Assembly: GCF_009711715.1 (NCBI RefSeq)
Contig: NZ_VENF01000003.1
Span: 124,001-188,000, forward strand
DNA from: Methylophaga sp.
GTDB taxonomy: Bacteria; Pseudomonadota; Gammaproteobacteria; Nitrosococcales; Methylophagaceae
Direction: 5' to 3'
DNA: 64,000 bases
Below are positions 34,302-43,367 of the stretch, piece after piece. The notes under the pieces were generated by a model. The model had not been told where the DNA came from. It saw only the letters and a program-made list of their open reading frames with translations, and made no database searches. The position numbers and the translations under genes were made by a program. The number at the start of each line of letters is the position of its first letter. Positions within the stretch are counted from its first letter, which is position 1.

Positions 34302-34328
34302 TGTCGATCTCGCTGTTCCCCGTTCGAC
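34302..34328 (+). promoter_or_regulatory. Candidate ECF42 sigma promoter of the DGPF operon
   Basis: TGTCGA (34302-34307) and CGAC (34325-34328) are separated by 17 bases. Published ECF42 target promoters have TGTCGA at -35 and CGA with T or C at -10, so this fits. Transcription would begin about 30 bases before the SnoaL-like ATG. The 195-base gap 34170-34364 has no gene. Confidence 0.65.
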
Positions 34329-34364
34329 TACTTCATGTACAGCCACTTGAACAAGGAGAACAAT

Positions 34365-34793
34365 ATGAATACCCATACTGCTTTACCTCCCCAAATCGAA
34401 GCCTGGGCCCGTGACGTCATCTCGCAGGATGTCGACAAAATCATGAGTCATTATGCCGACGAGATACGCGCTTTTGATGCCGTTGGTGAACTGGAATTTA
34501 AAGATCGTGACAACTACAGAGCGCACTGGCAGCGCTGCCTGGCCCACTGCACGATGACCAAGTTTGAAATTGACAGGGTCAAGATGGAAGTCAGCGGCGA
34601 TCTGGCGGTTTGCAGCTTTCTCAACCACTGCGGCGGCAAAGATGAAAATGGCAATGAAGGCAGCAGCTGGATGCGGGCTACCCAGATCTATAAAAACACG
34701 GGAGGTGGATGGCGCATCATCCATGAACATTTTTCGTTGCCGATGAGCATGGAAACCTGCCAGCTGCAGATGGATCTGGTACCTCAGGACTGA
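34365..34793 (+). CDS. SnoaL/NTF2-like protein (ketosteroid isomerase-like)
   Basis: This 142-residue protein has an NTF2-like cone fold similar to DUF4440 and SnoaL proteins: an N-terminal helix (IEAWARDVISQDVDKIMSHY), a VGELEFKDRDNYRAHW segment and beta strands ending WRIIHEHFSLPM. The catalytic base, if any, is not evident. The start at 34365 is set by AAGGAGAA; an in-frame ATG ten codons upstream is less likely. First gene of the operon behind the ECF42-type promoter; the YCII-PhnB fusion gene follows 16 bases after the stop. Confidence 0.8.
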   Translation: MNTHTALPPQIEAWARDVISQDVDKIMSHYADEIRAFDAVGELEFKDRDNYRAHWQRCLAHCTMTKFEIDRVKMEVSGDLAVCSFLNHCGGKDENGNEGSSWMRATQIYKNTGGGWRIIHEHFSLPMSMETCQLQMDLVPQD

Positions 34794-34809
34794 TTAAAAG
34801 GAGTTAAAG

Positions 34810-35631
34810 ATGAAATTCATGATCATACGAAAAGCTGACAGCAGTACTGAAGCGGGCATCATGCCCAGTCAGGAACTGCTGTCCACGATGGGTGACTACA
34901 ATGCGGCGATGGCAGAAGCCGGCGTACTGGTCACCGGTGAAGGCCTGAAGCCCAGTGACAAGGCCAGCCGGATAAGCTTCAGTAATGGTCAACCCGTGGT
35001 AACCGATGGTCCTTTTACTGAAACCCGGGAAATCATTGCCGGCTATACGATGATTCAGACGACGACCCGCGACGAAGCGCTGGAATGGGTCAAACGCTGG
35101 CCGGAAGACGACGTCGAACTGGAACTGCGCGAAGTATTCGAACTCAGTGATTTTGAACCCGGTGACGGCTTGCAGAAACATGTCGACCTCACGGAGAAAC
35201 TGCAAAAACGTCCCGGCACAGTTTGTAATTACCTGCTGTTTAATGGCAATTGCCGCGAAGCTTTCGAATTTTATGCCGACCTGCTGGGCGGCGATATCGT
35301 GATGAGTTTGACCGGTGCCGAATCGCCGATCAAGGATGAAATATCTGACCTCATGCAGGATAAAGTCATGCATGTCTGTCTCAGCATCGGCAACTGGCTG
35401 CTGATGGGATCGGACTGTCCGCCGGAGCTGTTTGAAAAACCGCAGGGATTCCATGTGCAAATCGGCATTGATGATCCGCTGCAGGCCGAACACACCTTCC
35501 AGCGTCTGGCTGAAGGCGGCACGGTGCTGATGCCATTCGAGAAAACCTTCTGGGCCGAAAAATTCGGCATGGTTGTCGATCGCTTCGGTACGCCCTGGAT
35601 GATTAACTGTGGACAATGTATTCAAGGATAA
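34810..35631 (+). CDS. YCII(DGPF)-PhnB fusion protein
   Basis: This 273-residue protein fuses an N-terminal YCII-related domain (about 1-112; DGPF at residues 66-69) to a C-terminal PhnB/VOC domain (about 138-270, YLLFNGNCREAFEFY ... VVDRFGTPWMINCG). YCII proteins of this class accompany ECF42 sigma factors and their chemistry is unknown. The two domains are usually separate proteins, so the fusion suggests they act in one complex. Related stand-alone YCII and PhnB-type genes come next in the same operon. AGGAG precedes the ATG. Confidence 0.88.
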   Translation: MKFMIIRKADSSTEAGIMPSQELLSTMGDYNAAMAEAGVLVTGEGLKPSDKASRISFSNGQPVVTDGPFTETREIIAGYTMIQTTTRDEALEWVKRWPEDDVELELREVFELSDFEPGDGLQKHVDLTEKLQKRPGTVCNYLLFNGNCREAFEFYADLLGGDIVMSLTGAESPIKDEISDLMQDKVMHVCLSIGNWLLMGSDCPPELFEKPQGFHVQIGIDDPLQAEHTFQRLAEGGTVLMPFEKTFWAEKFGMVVDRFGTPWMINCGQCIQG

Positions 35632-35635
35632 GCTT

Positions 35636-36019
35636 ATGAAATATCTGGCACTGGTTTTTTATCAGGAAAATATCATGCAGCAGATGTCACAGCAGGAATG
35701 GGATGCGCTGAACCGCGAATGCATAGCCTGCGGTGACAAGCTGCGCGACAGCGGCCATATGCTGGGTGGTAATGCGCTGCAACCCACTGAGACCGCGACC
35801 ACGGTCCGGGTGCGGGACGGCAAGCTCACTGTCAGTGACGGGCCATTTGCCGAAACCAAGGAACAGCTGGCCGGCTATTATCTGCTGGAAGCCAAAGATA
35901 TCAATGAGGCTATCAGTCTGGCCGGCCATATCCCGCCTGCACGCTATGGCAGCATCGAAATACGCCCGATCCGCGAACTACAGGAAAATGCCAATATCGC
36001 CGGTGGGCAGGGAGGCTGA
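35636..36019 (+). CDS. YCII-related DGPF-domain protein
   Basis: This 127-residue protein is a single YCII/DGPF domain, with DGPF at residues 68-71 and the AETKEQLAGYYLLEA segment typical of the family. The start at 35636 follows AAGGATAAG and lies four bases after the fusion gene's stop; a longer frame overlapping that gene is less likely. Function unknown; the family is tied to ECF42 sigma factors. The PhnB-like gene begins one base after its stop. Confidence 0.88.
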   Translation: MKYLALVFYQENIMQQMSQQEWDALNRECIACGDKLRDSGHMLGGNALQPTETATTVRVRDGKLTVSDGPFAETKEQLAGYYLLEAKDINEAISLAGHIPPARYGSIEIRPIRELQENANIAGGQGG

Positions 36020-36020
36020 G

Positions 36021-36485
36021 ATGAATAAAATTACCCCCTGTTTATGGTTCAGCAATAATGCCGAACAGGCCGTCCGCTTTTACCTGTCCGTGTTCGGCGG
36101 GGAAGAAGTTGACCGCGTGTATTACAACAGCTCGGGACCGGGACCGGCCGGTTCTGTATTGTCGATAAACTTTCGTCTTCACGGGCAGGACTTTATCGCG
36201 CTGAATGGCGGTGCGGAGGTTGAGTTCAATCACGCACTGTCTTTGCTGGTGAACTGCGAGGACCAGAGTGAAATCGACATGCTGTGGGACAGCTTATCGG
36301 CCAATGGCGGCCAGACACTGCAGTGCGGCTGGGTTCAGGATAAGTTCGGTGTCTGCTGGCAAATCGTGCCCCGAAGTCTGGACCGCATGCTGCAGAATAC
36401 AGATCGGGCACCGGCGGTTATGACGGCACTGCTGAAGATGAACAAACTGGATTTAGCGGTCCTGAATGCTGCCTATCAGGCTTAG
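36021..36485 (+). CDS. PhnB-like VOC-fold protein
   Basis: This 154-residue protein has the VOC/PhnB fold with CLWFSNNAEQAVRFYLSVFGG at the start and WGWVQDKFGVCWQIVP-like ends (CGWVQDKFGVCWQIVPRSL). It resembles the family once called 3-demethylubiquinone-9 3-methyltransferase-like; there is no methyltransferase motif. GGAGG precedes the ATG by six bases. It closes the ECF42-associated operon, and it is not closely alike to the PhnB domain in the fusion protein two genes earlier. Confidence 0.85.
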   Translation: MNKITPCLWFSNNAEQAVRFYLSVFGGEEVDRVYYNSSGPGPAGSVLSINFRLHGQDFIALNGGAEVEFNHALSLLVNCEDQSEIDMLWDSLSANGGQTLQCGWVQDKFGVCWQIVPRSLDRMLQNTDRAPAVMTALLKMNKLDLAVLNAAYQA

Positions 36486-36515
36486 TGCCGCATAAGAATG
36501 CCCTGCCCCACAGCC

Positions 36516-37262
36516 TTACCAGTATTTCTCGATGCTGATTTGCCCCGGATCGCGGCGTGAGTGCTTTTTCAAGCCGCGCTGGTCAATTAACAGTGCCATC
36601 GTATCCTGAATCATTGCCGGGTTGCCGCAGAGCATCACCTGACTGTCGGCCGGTGAAATTTCCAGCCCGGCACGGTGTTCCAGACGACCATCTTCTATGG
36701 TCTGTGGAATACGGCCAGACAAAGCAAAATCGCAGTCTTCACGGCTGACAATGGGGATGTAGATAAAGGCTTCCGGATGCGCCGCCTGGGCAGCGGCGAT
36801 AGTTTCCTGGTAGGTCAGCTCATTCTGGAAGCGTACGGAATGCACCAGCACCACCTTCTTGAACTGGCGCCAGATTTCTGTGGTTTTGATAATCGACAGG
36901 AAAGGACCGATACCGGTGCCGGTGGCCAGCAGGTAGAGATGATGCGCTTCCGGAATCTGGTCCGGCGTCAGCAGACCCGCGGCTTTGGGTGCGACCTTGA
37001 TATCATCGCCGGGCTGCAGGTGCGCCAGCCGCGTGGACAATACACCCTCCGGCACTTCAATGAAATAAAAATCCAGGGGATGCTCGTCCGGGGCATTGAC
37101 CAGGGAAAAGGGCCGGCTAATCAATTCGCCGTCGATATCCAGAGCGAGCCGGGTAAACTGACCGGCCTTGAACTTGGGAAAGTCCGCCTGAACCCGCAAG
37201 GAATGCAGGCGATCATTCCATTGCTTGTTTTCCACTACTTTTGCATCGAGCCAATCGGTCAT
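36516..37262 (-). CDS. fpr: Ferredoxin/flavodoxin-NADP+ reductase
   Basis: This 248-residue FAD enzyme moves electrons between NADPH and ferredoxin or flavodoxin. The FAD-binding motif RPFSLVNAPDE (about residues 50-60) and the GLLTPDQ segment are present, followed by the NADP-binding loop LLATGTGIGPFLSII at about 110-124. The C-terminus, LMCGNPAMI and ending EKYW, is typical of the bacterial Fpr type. AGGGAAT lies right before the ATG. It is monocistronic and divergent from the GNAT gene. Confidence 0.93.
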   Translation of the reverse strand: MTDWLDAKVVENKQWNDRLHSLRVQADFPKFKAGQFTRLALDIDGELISRPFSLVNAPDEHPLDFYFIEVPEGVLSTRLAHLQPGDDIKVAPKAAGLLTPDQIPEAHHLYLLATGTGIGPFLSIIKTTEIWRQFKKVVLVHSVRFQNELTYQETIAAAQAAHPEAFIYIPIVSREDCDFALSGRIPQTIEDGRLEHRAGLEISPADSQVMLCGNPAMIQDTMALLIDQRGLKKHSRRDPGQISIEKYW

Positions 37263-37360
37263 ATTCCCTCCGGAACGGTTTCACAGCAATCATCTCTGTC
37301 TCTCATGGTACTATCAATCGACCTCTTAAACGAATCACGGTGATGCTATAAGGACAGTGT

Positions 37361-37819
37361 ATGACTGAGTTGTCGATTTTGCCTGCCAGCGAGACCGATA
37401 TGGATGCGATTTGTCTGTTGCTGAATCAACTTTTCTCGCAGGAAGCCGATTTTGCCGCCGACAAGACAAAGCAAATGCGGGCGGTAACTGAAATTCTGAG
37501 TCAGCCGGACTCGGGCCAAATCCTGATTCTCAGAAAAGACGGGCAGGTAGCGGGCATGGTCAGTCTGCTCTATCTGATTTCTACCGCCATGGGCGGCAAA
37601 GTCGCCCTGCTTGAAGATATGATTATCGCTGAGGGCTATCGTGGTCGGGGTCTGGGGCAAGAGCTTCTGACCGCCGCAATAGATTTCGCCCGCCAGCAGG
37701 GTTGTCTCCGCATCACGCTTTTAACTGATGCTGATAATGATCGGGCGCAACAGTTTTACCAAAAGCACGGTTTCAGCCACTCGGCGATGGTACCGATGCG
37801 ACGGATATTTGAGGACTGA
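37361..37819 (+). CDS. GNAT N-acetyltransferase
   Basis: This 152-residue protein is a single GNAT domain. The acetyl-CoA loop is GYRGRGLGQELL at about residues 92-103, preceded by a LEDMIIAE strand, and the fold ends DRAQQFYQKHGFSHSAMVPMRR. The substrate is unknown. AAGGACAG precedes the ATG. A small helical hypothetical gene begins one base after its stop. Confidence 0.88.
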   Translation: MTELSILPASETDMDAICLLLNQLFSQEADFAADKTKQMRAVTEILSQPDSGQILILRKDGQVAGMVSLLYLISTAMGGKVALLEDMIIAEGYRGRGLGQELLTAAIDFARQQGCLRITLLTDADNDRAQQFYQKHGFSHSAMVPMRRIFED

Positions 37820-37820
37820 G

Positions 37821-38225
37821 ATGGAAAACATCAGTCCGACACTGCTGTGGGAAATTTTCAAACACGTCCGCCGCTGGCTCGCCAATCTCAGCCGCGCCGG
37901 TCTGCAGCGCAGACAGCAATCGAAACAGGCTTTGCAGAGGGTCATCCTGACTGCCCGGGAAACCGCGGTCTATCTCAGACAAATACGGGACCAGGGTCAA
38001 AGCGATCATGCTGTGGAACGCCATCTTGCCAAACTATGGACCCAACTCGGCTTTGAACTGGACGAGCTGGGTTTGAACAAACTGGCCAAGCGCTGCCATA
38101 TTAGTGGTAAAAGCTGGGCTGAACCGGATTTTTATGATGCCAACTTTTTGCAGCAGGCCGATATCAGTCTGCACACGATGGAAAAACTGGCCGAACAGAT
38201 TTTAATGAAACTGAACCAAAGATGA
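37821..38225 (+). CDS. Hypothetical helical protein
   Basis: I do not recognise the family. The 134-residue protein has no signal peptide or membrane helix. It is predicted mostly helical and basic in its first half (RRWLANLSRAGLQRRQQSKQALQR), which could bind nucleic acid. The start at 37821 lies one base after the acetyltransferase stop, with GAGG upstream. The next gene overlaps its end by four bases, so the three genes are a unit. Confidence 0.6.
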   Translation: MENISPTLLWEIFKHVRRWLANLSRAGLQRRQQSKQALQRVILTARETAVYLRQIRDQGQSDHAVERHLAKLWTQLGFELDELGLNKLAKRCHISGKSWAEPDFYDANFLQQADISLHTMEKLAEQILMKLNQR

Positions 38226-38599
38226 TGTCGAGATTAATAACCCTTGTGTGTGTATTGCTGCTGGCCCCCTCGCTGGCACATTCAAAAGCGCTGTGTCCGC
38301 AATCGGTGACAACTGTCGAAATGAATCAGTGTCTGACTATCAAGCTGGAACGTGCCGTGAATGAGTTGGATGCCAACCTGGATCTGATTCGGATTCGTTA
38401 TGCCGAGGATCCGATCACGCTCAAACTGATAGAACAGGCCCAGAAAAACTGGGAAGCCTATCGCAAGAAACAATGTCAGAGCGTCTATCAGCTTTATGAT
38501 GGGGGTTCGATTCAACCTCTGATGACAGCGAGCTGCGCAATTGAACTCGCAAGACAGCGCAACAGCATTTTGCGCGAAACTTATCTGCAGAACCGCTAG
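38222..38599 (+). CDS. Exported LprI-like (DUF1311) protein
   Basis: This 125-residue precursor has a signal peptide (about residues 1-22) and a mature domain with four cysteines. The layout (CPQSVTTVEMNQCLTIKLERA ... AQKNWEAYRKKQC ... SCAIELARQR) matches the LprI/DUF1311 fold, some members of which inhibit lysozyme. Two disulfides are expected in the periplasm. It overlaps the upstream helical gene by four bases. Function here is not established. Confidence 0.82.
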   Translation: MMSRLITLVCVLLLAPSLAHSKALCPQSVTTVEMNQCLTIKLERAVNELDANLDLIRIRYAEDPITLKLIEQAQKNWEAYRKKQCQSVYQLYDGGSIQPLMTASCAIELARQRNSILRETYLQNR

Positions 38600-38722
38600 A
38601 CAACCAACACTTTAAAAAGCCCGTCGACAGGTATAAGCTGAGATCAGCTGCAGATAATCTCAGCTAAACAGCAAAAGTCGACATTCTGCCAAGACCGGGT
38701 GTCGGCTTGGGAGGGTAATGTG

Positions 38723-39196
38723 ATGATGATGTCTAACGTTGTCAAAACTTATCTGGATGACCGGGGCATTGACTACCAGCTCAGTGCCCACCGCAGAACG
38801 GCAACCAGCCGTGAGTCTGCCGCAGCCGCCCATATCCAGCCCGATCAAATTGCCAAAGCCGTGCTGATGAAACGGGGTGGCAAGTATCTGATGGTGGTGG
38901 TGCCGGCTGACAGTCAGGTGGACACCCGGAGCGTGGATCGTGAAATGCACAGCCATTACGAAGTGGCGCCGATGAACCAGGCCGAATCACTGTTCAGGGA
39001 TTGCGAGCCCGGTGCGATACCGCCGCTTGGTAATGCCTACGGCATGGAAACCCTGGTGGATGATTCCTTTGATACGCATACCGATGTTTTCTTTGAAGCC
39101 GGAGACCATGAGCACCTGGTGCATGTCGATGGCATCAGCTTTCACGGATTGTTGAGCGATTGCCGCCACGGGCATTACAGCACGAAAACAGCCTGA
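38723..39196 (+). CDS. YbaK/EbsC-family protein
   Basis: This 157-residue protein is a second YbaK-fold deacylase-like protein, different from the one at 13988. Family features are LDDRGIDYQLSAHRRTATSRESAAAAH, the conserved Lys in IAKAVLMKRGGKYLMVVVPA, and the glycine/proline loop GAIPPLGNAYGM at about 99-110. The substrate is unknown; some relatives deacylate mischarged tRNAPro. Three in-frame ATGs occur in a row at 38723, 38726 and 38729; a GGGAGGG site lies upstream. A hairpin follows. Confidence 0.82.
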   Translation: MMMSNVVKTYLDDRGIDYQLSAHRRTATSRESAAAAHIQPDQIAKAVLMKRGGKYLMVVVPADSQVDTRSVDREMHSHYEVAPMNQAESLFRDCEPGAIPPLGNAYGMETLVDDSFDTHTDVFFEAGDHEHLVHVDGISFHGLLSDCRHGHYSTKTA

Positions 39197-39216
39197 GTCT
39201 GACAGATAAGCCTGAA

Positions 39217-39245
39217 TGTCCCTGAGAGCCATGCTCTCAGGGACA
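39217..39245. terminator. Hairpin between converging ybaK-like and ribF genes
   Basis: TGTCCCTGAGAG (39217-39228) and CTCTCAGGGACA (39234-39245) form a perfect 12-base-pair stem with a five-base loop. No T-run follows on either strand, so it may be a rho-assisted or RNA-stabilising structure rather than a classic terminator. Confidence 0.5.
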
Positions 39246-39278
39246 GCTTAACACTGGTTTTCCAAGCGCTGAAAAGCC

Positions 39279-40214
39279 CTAAAACTGCTCGGCAAAAAAG
39301 GCCTTTGCCTCAGCGCAGTCTTTTTCAATCTGAGCCATTAAGTTTTCAAGACCGTCAAAACGCTGTTCGTCCCGGATCTTGTGCAGAAAATGCACCTGCA
39401 CATGCTCACCGTAAATATCGCGATTGAAATCAAACAGATGCACTTCCAGAAGTGCCTTGTCACCGCCGATAGTAGGTCGGATGCCAATATTGGCGACGCC
39501 GTTTATCGGCTCTTCATCCAGCCCGAAAAGCTGAACGGCAAACACACCGTTCAACGGGATCTTGCAGCGGTGTAAATGAATATTGGCGGTGGGGAAGCCC
39601 ATCCTGCGGCCGCGCTTATCACCGTGCGCAACCCTGCCGCTCATCCGGTAAGGCCGGCCCAGAAGACGCTCGGCGGTTTCCAGGTCGCCATCACGCAAGG
39701 CGTCGCGAATACGGGTACTGCTTACCCGTTGATGATCGATGGCAAAAGTATGCATATTGACGACCTGAAATCCATGATCACGACCGGCTTGTTGTAGCAT
39801 CGCAAAGTCGCCTTTACGGTGACGGCCAAAGCGAAAGTCATCCCCTACCACTAGGTAACGGACATTGAGTCCTTCCACCAGCAGTCGGCGGATAAAATCT
39901 TCAGCCGACATTCTCGCCAGCGCTTCGTTGAAGCGCAGCACGCAGAGCTGCTGAATGGAATATGCGCGCAGCGCCTCGACCTTTTCCCGGAAACGAGTCA
40001 GGCGCGCCGGCGCTTTTTCCGGCACAAAATATTCAAACGGTTGTGGCTCGAAAGTAATCACCACCGCGGGCAGGCCCAGCATGTCGCCTTTCATCGCCAA
40101 TTGCGTCAGCACCGCCTGGTGACCAAGGTGGACGCCATCAAAATTGCCAATGGTGGCGACACAGCCTCTGGGCGAATCGGGCAGATTATGTAAACCACGG
40201 ATGATTTTGGGCAT
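39279..40214 (-). CDS. ribF: Bifunctional riboflavin kinase / FAD synthetase RibF
   Basis: RibF phosphorylates riboflavin to FMN and adenylates it to FAD. The 311-residue protein has the N-terminal nucleotidyltransferase domain (about 10-180; IGNFDGVHLGHQAVL at 23-37 and the VGDDFRFGRHRKGD segment, about 123-136) and the C-terminal flavokinase domain (about 185-305; RVAHGDKRGRRMGFPTANI and an NIGIRPTIGG loop). It converges on the YbaK-like gene with a hairpin between. No lspA or ileS gene is next to it, unlike in many gammaproteobacteria. Confidence 0.95.
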   Translation of the reverse strand: MPKIIRGLHNLPDSPRGCVATIGNFDGVHLGHQAVLTQLAMKGDMLGLPAVVITFEPQPFEYFVPEKAPARLTRFREKVEALRAYSIQQLCVLRFNEALARMSAEDFIRRLLVEGLNVRYLVVGDDFRFGRHRKGDFAMLQQAGRDHGFQVVNMHTFAIDHQRVSSTRIRDALRDGDLETAERLLGRPYRMSGRVAHGDKRGRRMGFPTANIHLHRCKIPLNGVFAVQLFGLDEEPINGVANIGIRPTIGGDKALLEVHLFDFNRDIYGEHVQVHFLHKIRDEQRFDGLENLMAQIEKDCAEAKAFFAEQF

Positions 40215-40347
40215 GGGTGATATTCAAACCTGTGTAATTAAGCGAAACAGCCTAACGGCAAATAAAAAAACATTCCAGCGGGCAAGGGTGTAACGATTAC
40301 CTTATAATAAGCGGTTACATCGGTTTAGATTTATTTCAGAGGCCCTC

Positions 40348-40593
40348 ATGGCGTCAAAGCAGAAAAAGCTGGATTATGAAGCAGCTGTCAAAGAACTGGA
40401 AGCGCTGGTAGAGCGCCTGGAACAGGGCGACATCAGTCTGGAAGAATCTTTGAAACTCTACGAGCGTGGCGTATTGTTAACCCGTGACTGCCAGGATTCT
40501 TTGAAAGCCGCTGAGCAGAAAGTACAGATGCTGTTACAACAATCCGGCCAGAACGATATGGTCGATTTTGATCCTGAATCCGACGAATCGTGA
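40348..40593 (+). CDS. xseB: Exodeoxyribonuclease VII small subunit
   Basis: XseB is the small subunit of exonuclease VII, which degrades single-stranded DNA with the large subunit XseA. The 81-residue protein has the signature DYEAAVKELEALVERLEQGDISLEESLKLYERG and is helical throughout. A TATAAT -10 hexamer occurs at 40303-40308 with no clear -35. It overlaps ispA by four bases (GTGA), and dxs follows, the conserved xseB-ispA-dxs order. Confidence 0.95.
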   Translation: MASKQKKLDYEAAVKELEALVERLEQGDISLEESLKLYERGVLLTRDCQDSLKAAEQKVQMLLQQSGQNDMVDFDPESDES

Positions 40594-41486
40594 ACCCGAA
40601 ATTCCCGCTTGAAGACTGGATGCAGACGCACCAGGCGCAGATTGAAATTGTCCTGGATAAACGTCTGACCGGCACTGCACAACCGACTTCCGCACGTCTG
40701 TTGGAAGCGATGCGTTATGCCACGCTGGGTGGTGGTAAACGACTGCGCGCCCTGCTGGTCTATGCGACAGGTCAGGCACTGGGTGCCAGCAACCGTGCGA
40801 TGGATGCTGCCGCAGCTGCCGTGGAAATGATTCATGCCTATTCACTGGTTCATGATGATATGCCGGTGATGGATGATGACGATTTACGTCGCGGTCGTGC
40901 CACCTGTCATAAAGCCTATGATGAAGCCACCGCCCTGCTGGTGGGTGATGCGCTGCAGTCGATGGCATTTGAAACCTTGTGCGATCCCGCGCTTTCTGCC
41001 GAACAACAGAGTGCGATGGTCAAACGACTGGCACAGTCGGCGGGTGTGTTCGGCATGGCAGGCGGTCAGGCCGTCGATCTGGAATCCGTGGGCAGGAAAC
41101 TCGACCTCAATGCCCTGCAGTCTATGCACAAACTTAAAACCGGTGCGCTGATTCGTGCCAGTGTGGTACTGGGTGCGCTGGCTGCTGAGAATTGTGACGA
41201 AGATACTTTATCCCATCTGGAACGTTATGCAGACTGTATTGGTCTGGCTTTTCAGGTGCAGGATGATGTGCTCGATGTGATTGCCGATACCGAAACGCTG
41301 GGCAAAACCCAGGGCGCCGATATCGCGTTGAACAAACCGACCTATCCGGCCCTGCTGGGACTGGAAAAAGCCCAGCAGAAAGCCGTGGCTTTGATTGAAA
41401 AAGCCCTCGGTCAACTGGCAGAGTTGCCATTTAACACGGAAGCCCTGGCCGCTTTGGCCCAGTTTGTGGTGAAACGCTCGCATTAA
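40590..41486 (+). CDS. ispA: Farnesyl (geranyl) diphosphate synthase IspA
   Basis: IspA condenses isopentenyl diphosphate with dimethylallyl and geranyl diphosphates to farnesyl diphosphate. The 298-residue protein shows the first aspartate-rich motif [10 protein letters not shown] at about residues 89-98, [10 protein letters not shown] near residue 46, and the second aspartate motif DDVLD in [13 protein letters not shown] (about 223-235). The GTG start at 40590 overlaps the xseB stop. It is followed by dxs 13 bases downstream, so the operon makes isoprenoid precursors. Confidence 0.95.
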   Translation: MNPKFPLEDWMQTHQAQIEIVLDKRLTGTAQPTSARLLEAMRYATLGGGKRLRALLVYATGQALGASNRAMDAAAAAVEMIHAYSLVHDDMPVMDDDDLRRGRATCHKAYDEATALLVGDALQSMAFETLCDPALSAEQQSAMVKRLAQSAGVFGMAGGQAVDLESVGRKLDLNALQSMHKLKTGALIRASVVLGALAAENCDEDTLSHLERYADCIGLAFQVQDDVLDVIADTETLGKTQGADIALNKPTYPALLGLEKAQQKAVALIEKALGQLAELPFNTEALAALAQFVVKRSH

Positions 41487-41499
41487 GAACTTAGCCCTG

Positions 41500-43323
41500 A
41501 TGGAAAATATACTCGCTCACATTAATAGTCCTGATGATTTGCGTCAGCTCGACAAAAAGCTGCTGCCGCAACTGGCGGAAGAACTGCGTGCGCTGATCAT
41601 TGACAGCGTGCAGCAAACCGGTGGTCATATTTCCTCCAATCTGGGCGTGATTGAGCTGACACTGGCGCTGCATTATGTGTTTAATACGCCGGAAGATCGT
41701 CTGGTTTGGGACGTGGGTCATCAAAGTTATGTTCACAAAATCCTGACCGGCCGTCGCGACCGCATGAACACCATGCGTCAGCCAGGCGGCTTATCCGGTT
41801 TCCCCAAGCGCTGTGAAAGTGAATATGACACTTTCGGTGTCGGTCATTCCAGCACCTCAATCAGTGCTGCACTGGGCATGGCCATTGCCGCTCAGGCCAA
41901 TAATGATCCCCGTCATAGTGTCGCTATCATCGGTGACGGTGCTTTGACTGCGGGTCAGGCCTTTGAAGCGCTGGCCCATGCCGGTGATCTGAATACCAAT
42001 CTTCTGGTCATTCTCAACGATAACGAGATGTCTATCTCCAGAAACGTCGGCGGCATGGCCAATTATCTGGCCCGTTTGCTTTCCGGTAATTTCTATACCT
42101 CCGCCCGTGAAGGCAGTAAGCGGGTGCTGGAAAAAATACCGCCCGCCTGGGAAATTGCCCGCCGCGCCGAAGAGCATGTCAAAGGCATGATGATTCCGGG
42201 CACGCTGTTCGAGGAAATGGGTTTTAACTATATCGGCCCGATAGACGGTCATGATCTCGATACCCTGCTTGCCACACTGGGCAACCTGAAAAAACGTAAA
42301 GGCCCGCAGTTCCTGCATGTTGTGACCAAAAAAGGCAAAGGCTACGAGCCCGCTGAACAGCATCCCTGTAAATATCACGGTGTCAGCCCGGCCAACAGCA
42401 AATCCAAGGGCCCCAGCTACACGCAGGTTTTTGGTCGCTGGCTGTGCGATATGGCTAGAAAAGACCCGGATCTTATCGGTATCACACCGGCGATGTGTGA
42501 TGGCTCCGGCCTGAACCGTTTTGCAGAAGATTTTCCGGATCGCTATTTCGATGTGGGTATCGCCGAACAGCATTCGGTGACACTGGCAGCCGGTCTCGCC
42601 TGCGAAGGCAAAAAGCCGGTGGTGGCGATTTACTCGACGTTTCTGCAACGCGCTTATGATCAGTTGATTCATGATGTCGCGCTGCAGAACCTGCCGGTGT
42701 TGTTTGCTATCGATCGTGCCGGTCTGGTCGGTGCCGATGGCCCCACCCATGCCGGCAGTTTTGATTTAAGTTATTTGCGCTGTATCCCTAATATGCTGGT
42801 GATGGCACCGGCGGATGAGCAGGAATGCCGGCAGATGCTGACTACCGGTTTTCAGCATAACGGCCCCAGCGCAGTGCGTTATCCGCGAGGCAGCGGCATT
42901 GGCCGCGAGGTCGAGACCGGCCTGAGTACGCTTGAAATAGGCAAGGCGGAACTTCGCCGTCAGGGCGAAAAAGTCGCCATTCTCGCTTTTGGCAGCATGG
43001 TTGCGGCTGCAGAAGAAGCCGCCGCCAAAATCAATGCCACAGTGGTTAATATGCGCTTTGTGAAACCACTGGATACCGGCCTGATCGAAGCGATGGCCAA
43101 CAGTCATGATTTGCTGATCACCATCGAAGAAAATGCGGTCATGGGCGGCGCCGGCAGCGCAGTCAGTGAATACCTGCGGGATATCAATCACAGCGTGCCA
43201 ATCAAACAGATGGGACTGCCGGATAAGTTCATCGAACACGGCGTCCATCAACAGATGCTTTCTCAATGCGGACTCGATGCAACAGGAATTATCGATATGA
43301 TTAATCGATTCTTTTCGGCATAA
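41500..43323 (+). CDS. dxs: 1-deoxy-D-xylulose-5-phosphate synthase
   Basis: Dxs uses thiamine diphosphate to condense pyruvate with glyceraldehyde-3-phosphate, the first step of the MEP pathway. The 607-residue protein has the expected layout: the [14 protein letters not shown] start motif, the thiamine site [14 protein letters not shown] with NDNEMSIS (about residues 146-173), and the pyrimidine-domain motif [15 protein letters not shown] (about 406-420). The C-terminal transketolase domain has [15 protein letters not shown]. It ends the xseB-ispA-dxs operon. Confidence 0.96.
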   Translation: MENILAHINSPDDLRQLDKKLLPQLAEELRALIIDSVQQTGGHISSNLGVIELTLALHYVFNTPEDRLVWDVGHQSYVHKILTGRRDRMNTMRQPGGLSGFPKRCESEYDTFGVGHSSTSISAALGMAIAAQANNDPRHSVAIIGDGALTAGQAFEALAHAGDLNTNLLVILNDNEMSISRNVGGMANYLARLLSGNFYTSAREGSKRVLEKIPPAWEIARRAEEHVKGMMIPGTLFEEMGFNYIGPIDGHDLDTLLATLGNLKKRKGPQFLHVVTKKGKGYEPAEQHPCKYHGVSPANSKSKGPSYTQVFGRWLCDMARKDPDLIGITPAMCDGSGLNRFAEDFPDRYFDVGIAEQHSVTLAAGLACEGKKPVVAIYSTFLQRAYDQLIHDVALQNLPVLFAIDRAGLVGADGPTHAGSFDLSYLRCIPNMLVMAPADEQECRQMLTTGFQHNGPSAVRYPRGSGIGREVETGLSTLEIGKAELRRQGEKVAILAFGSMVAAAEEAAAKINATVVNMRFVKPLDTGLIEAMANSHDLLITIEENAVMGGAGSAVSEYLRDINHSVPIKQMGLPDKFIEHGVHQQMLSQCGLDATGIIDMINRFFSA

Positions 43324-43367
43324 TATCCTGTTACCCCGATGAATTCCCGAGTATAATTGTCAACATT

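Noticed and set aside
34804-35625. A 273-codon open frame on the minus strand, exactly opposite the YCII-PhnB fusion gene.
   Set aside because: It is a mirror of the real gene. It has no ribosome site or recognisable domain, and the plus-strand frame has family motifs.
41857-42750. A 297-codon minus-strand frame inside dxs.
   Set aside because: Antisense shadow of a highly conserved gene, with no domain or start signal.
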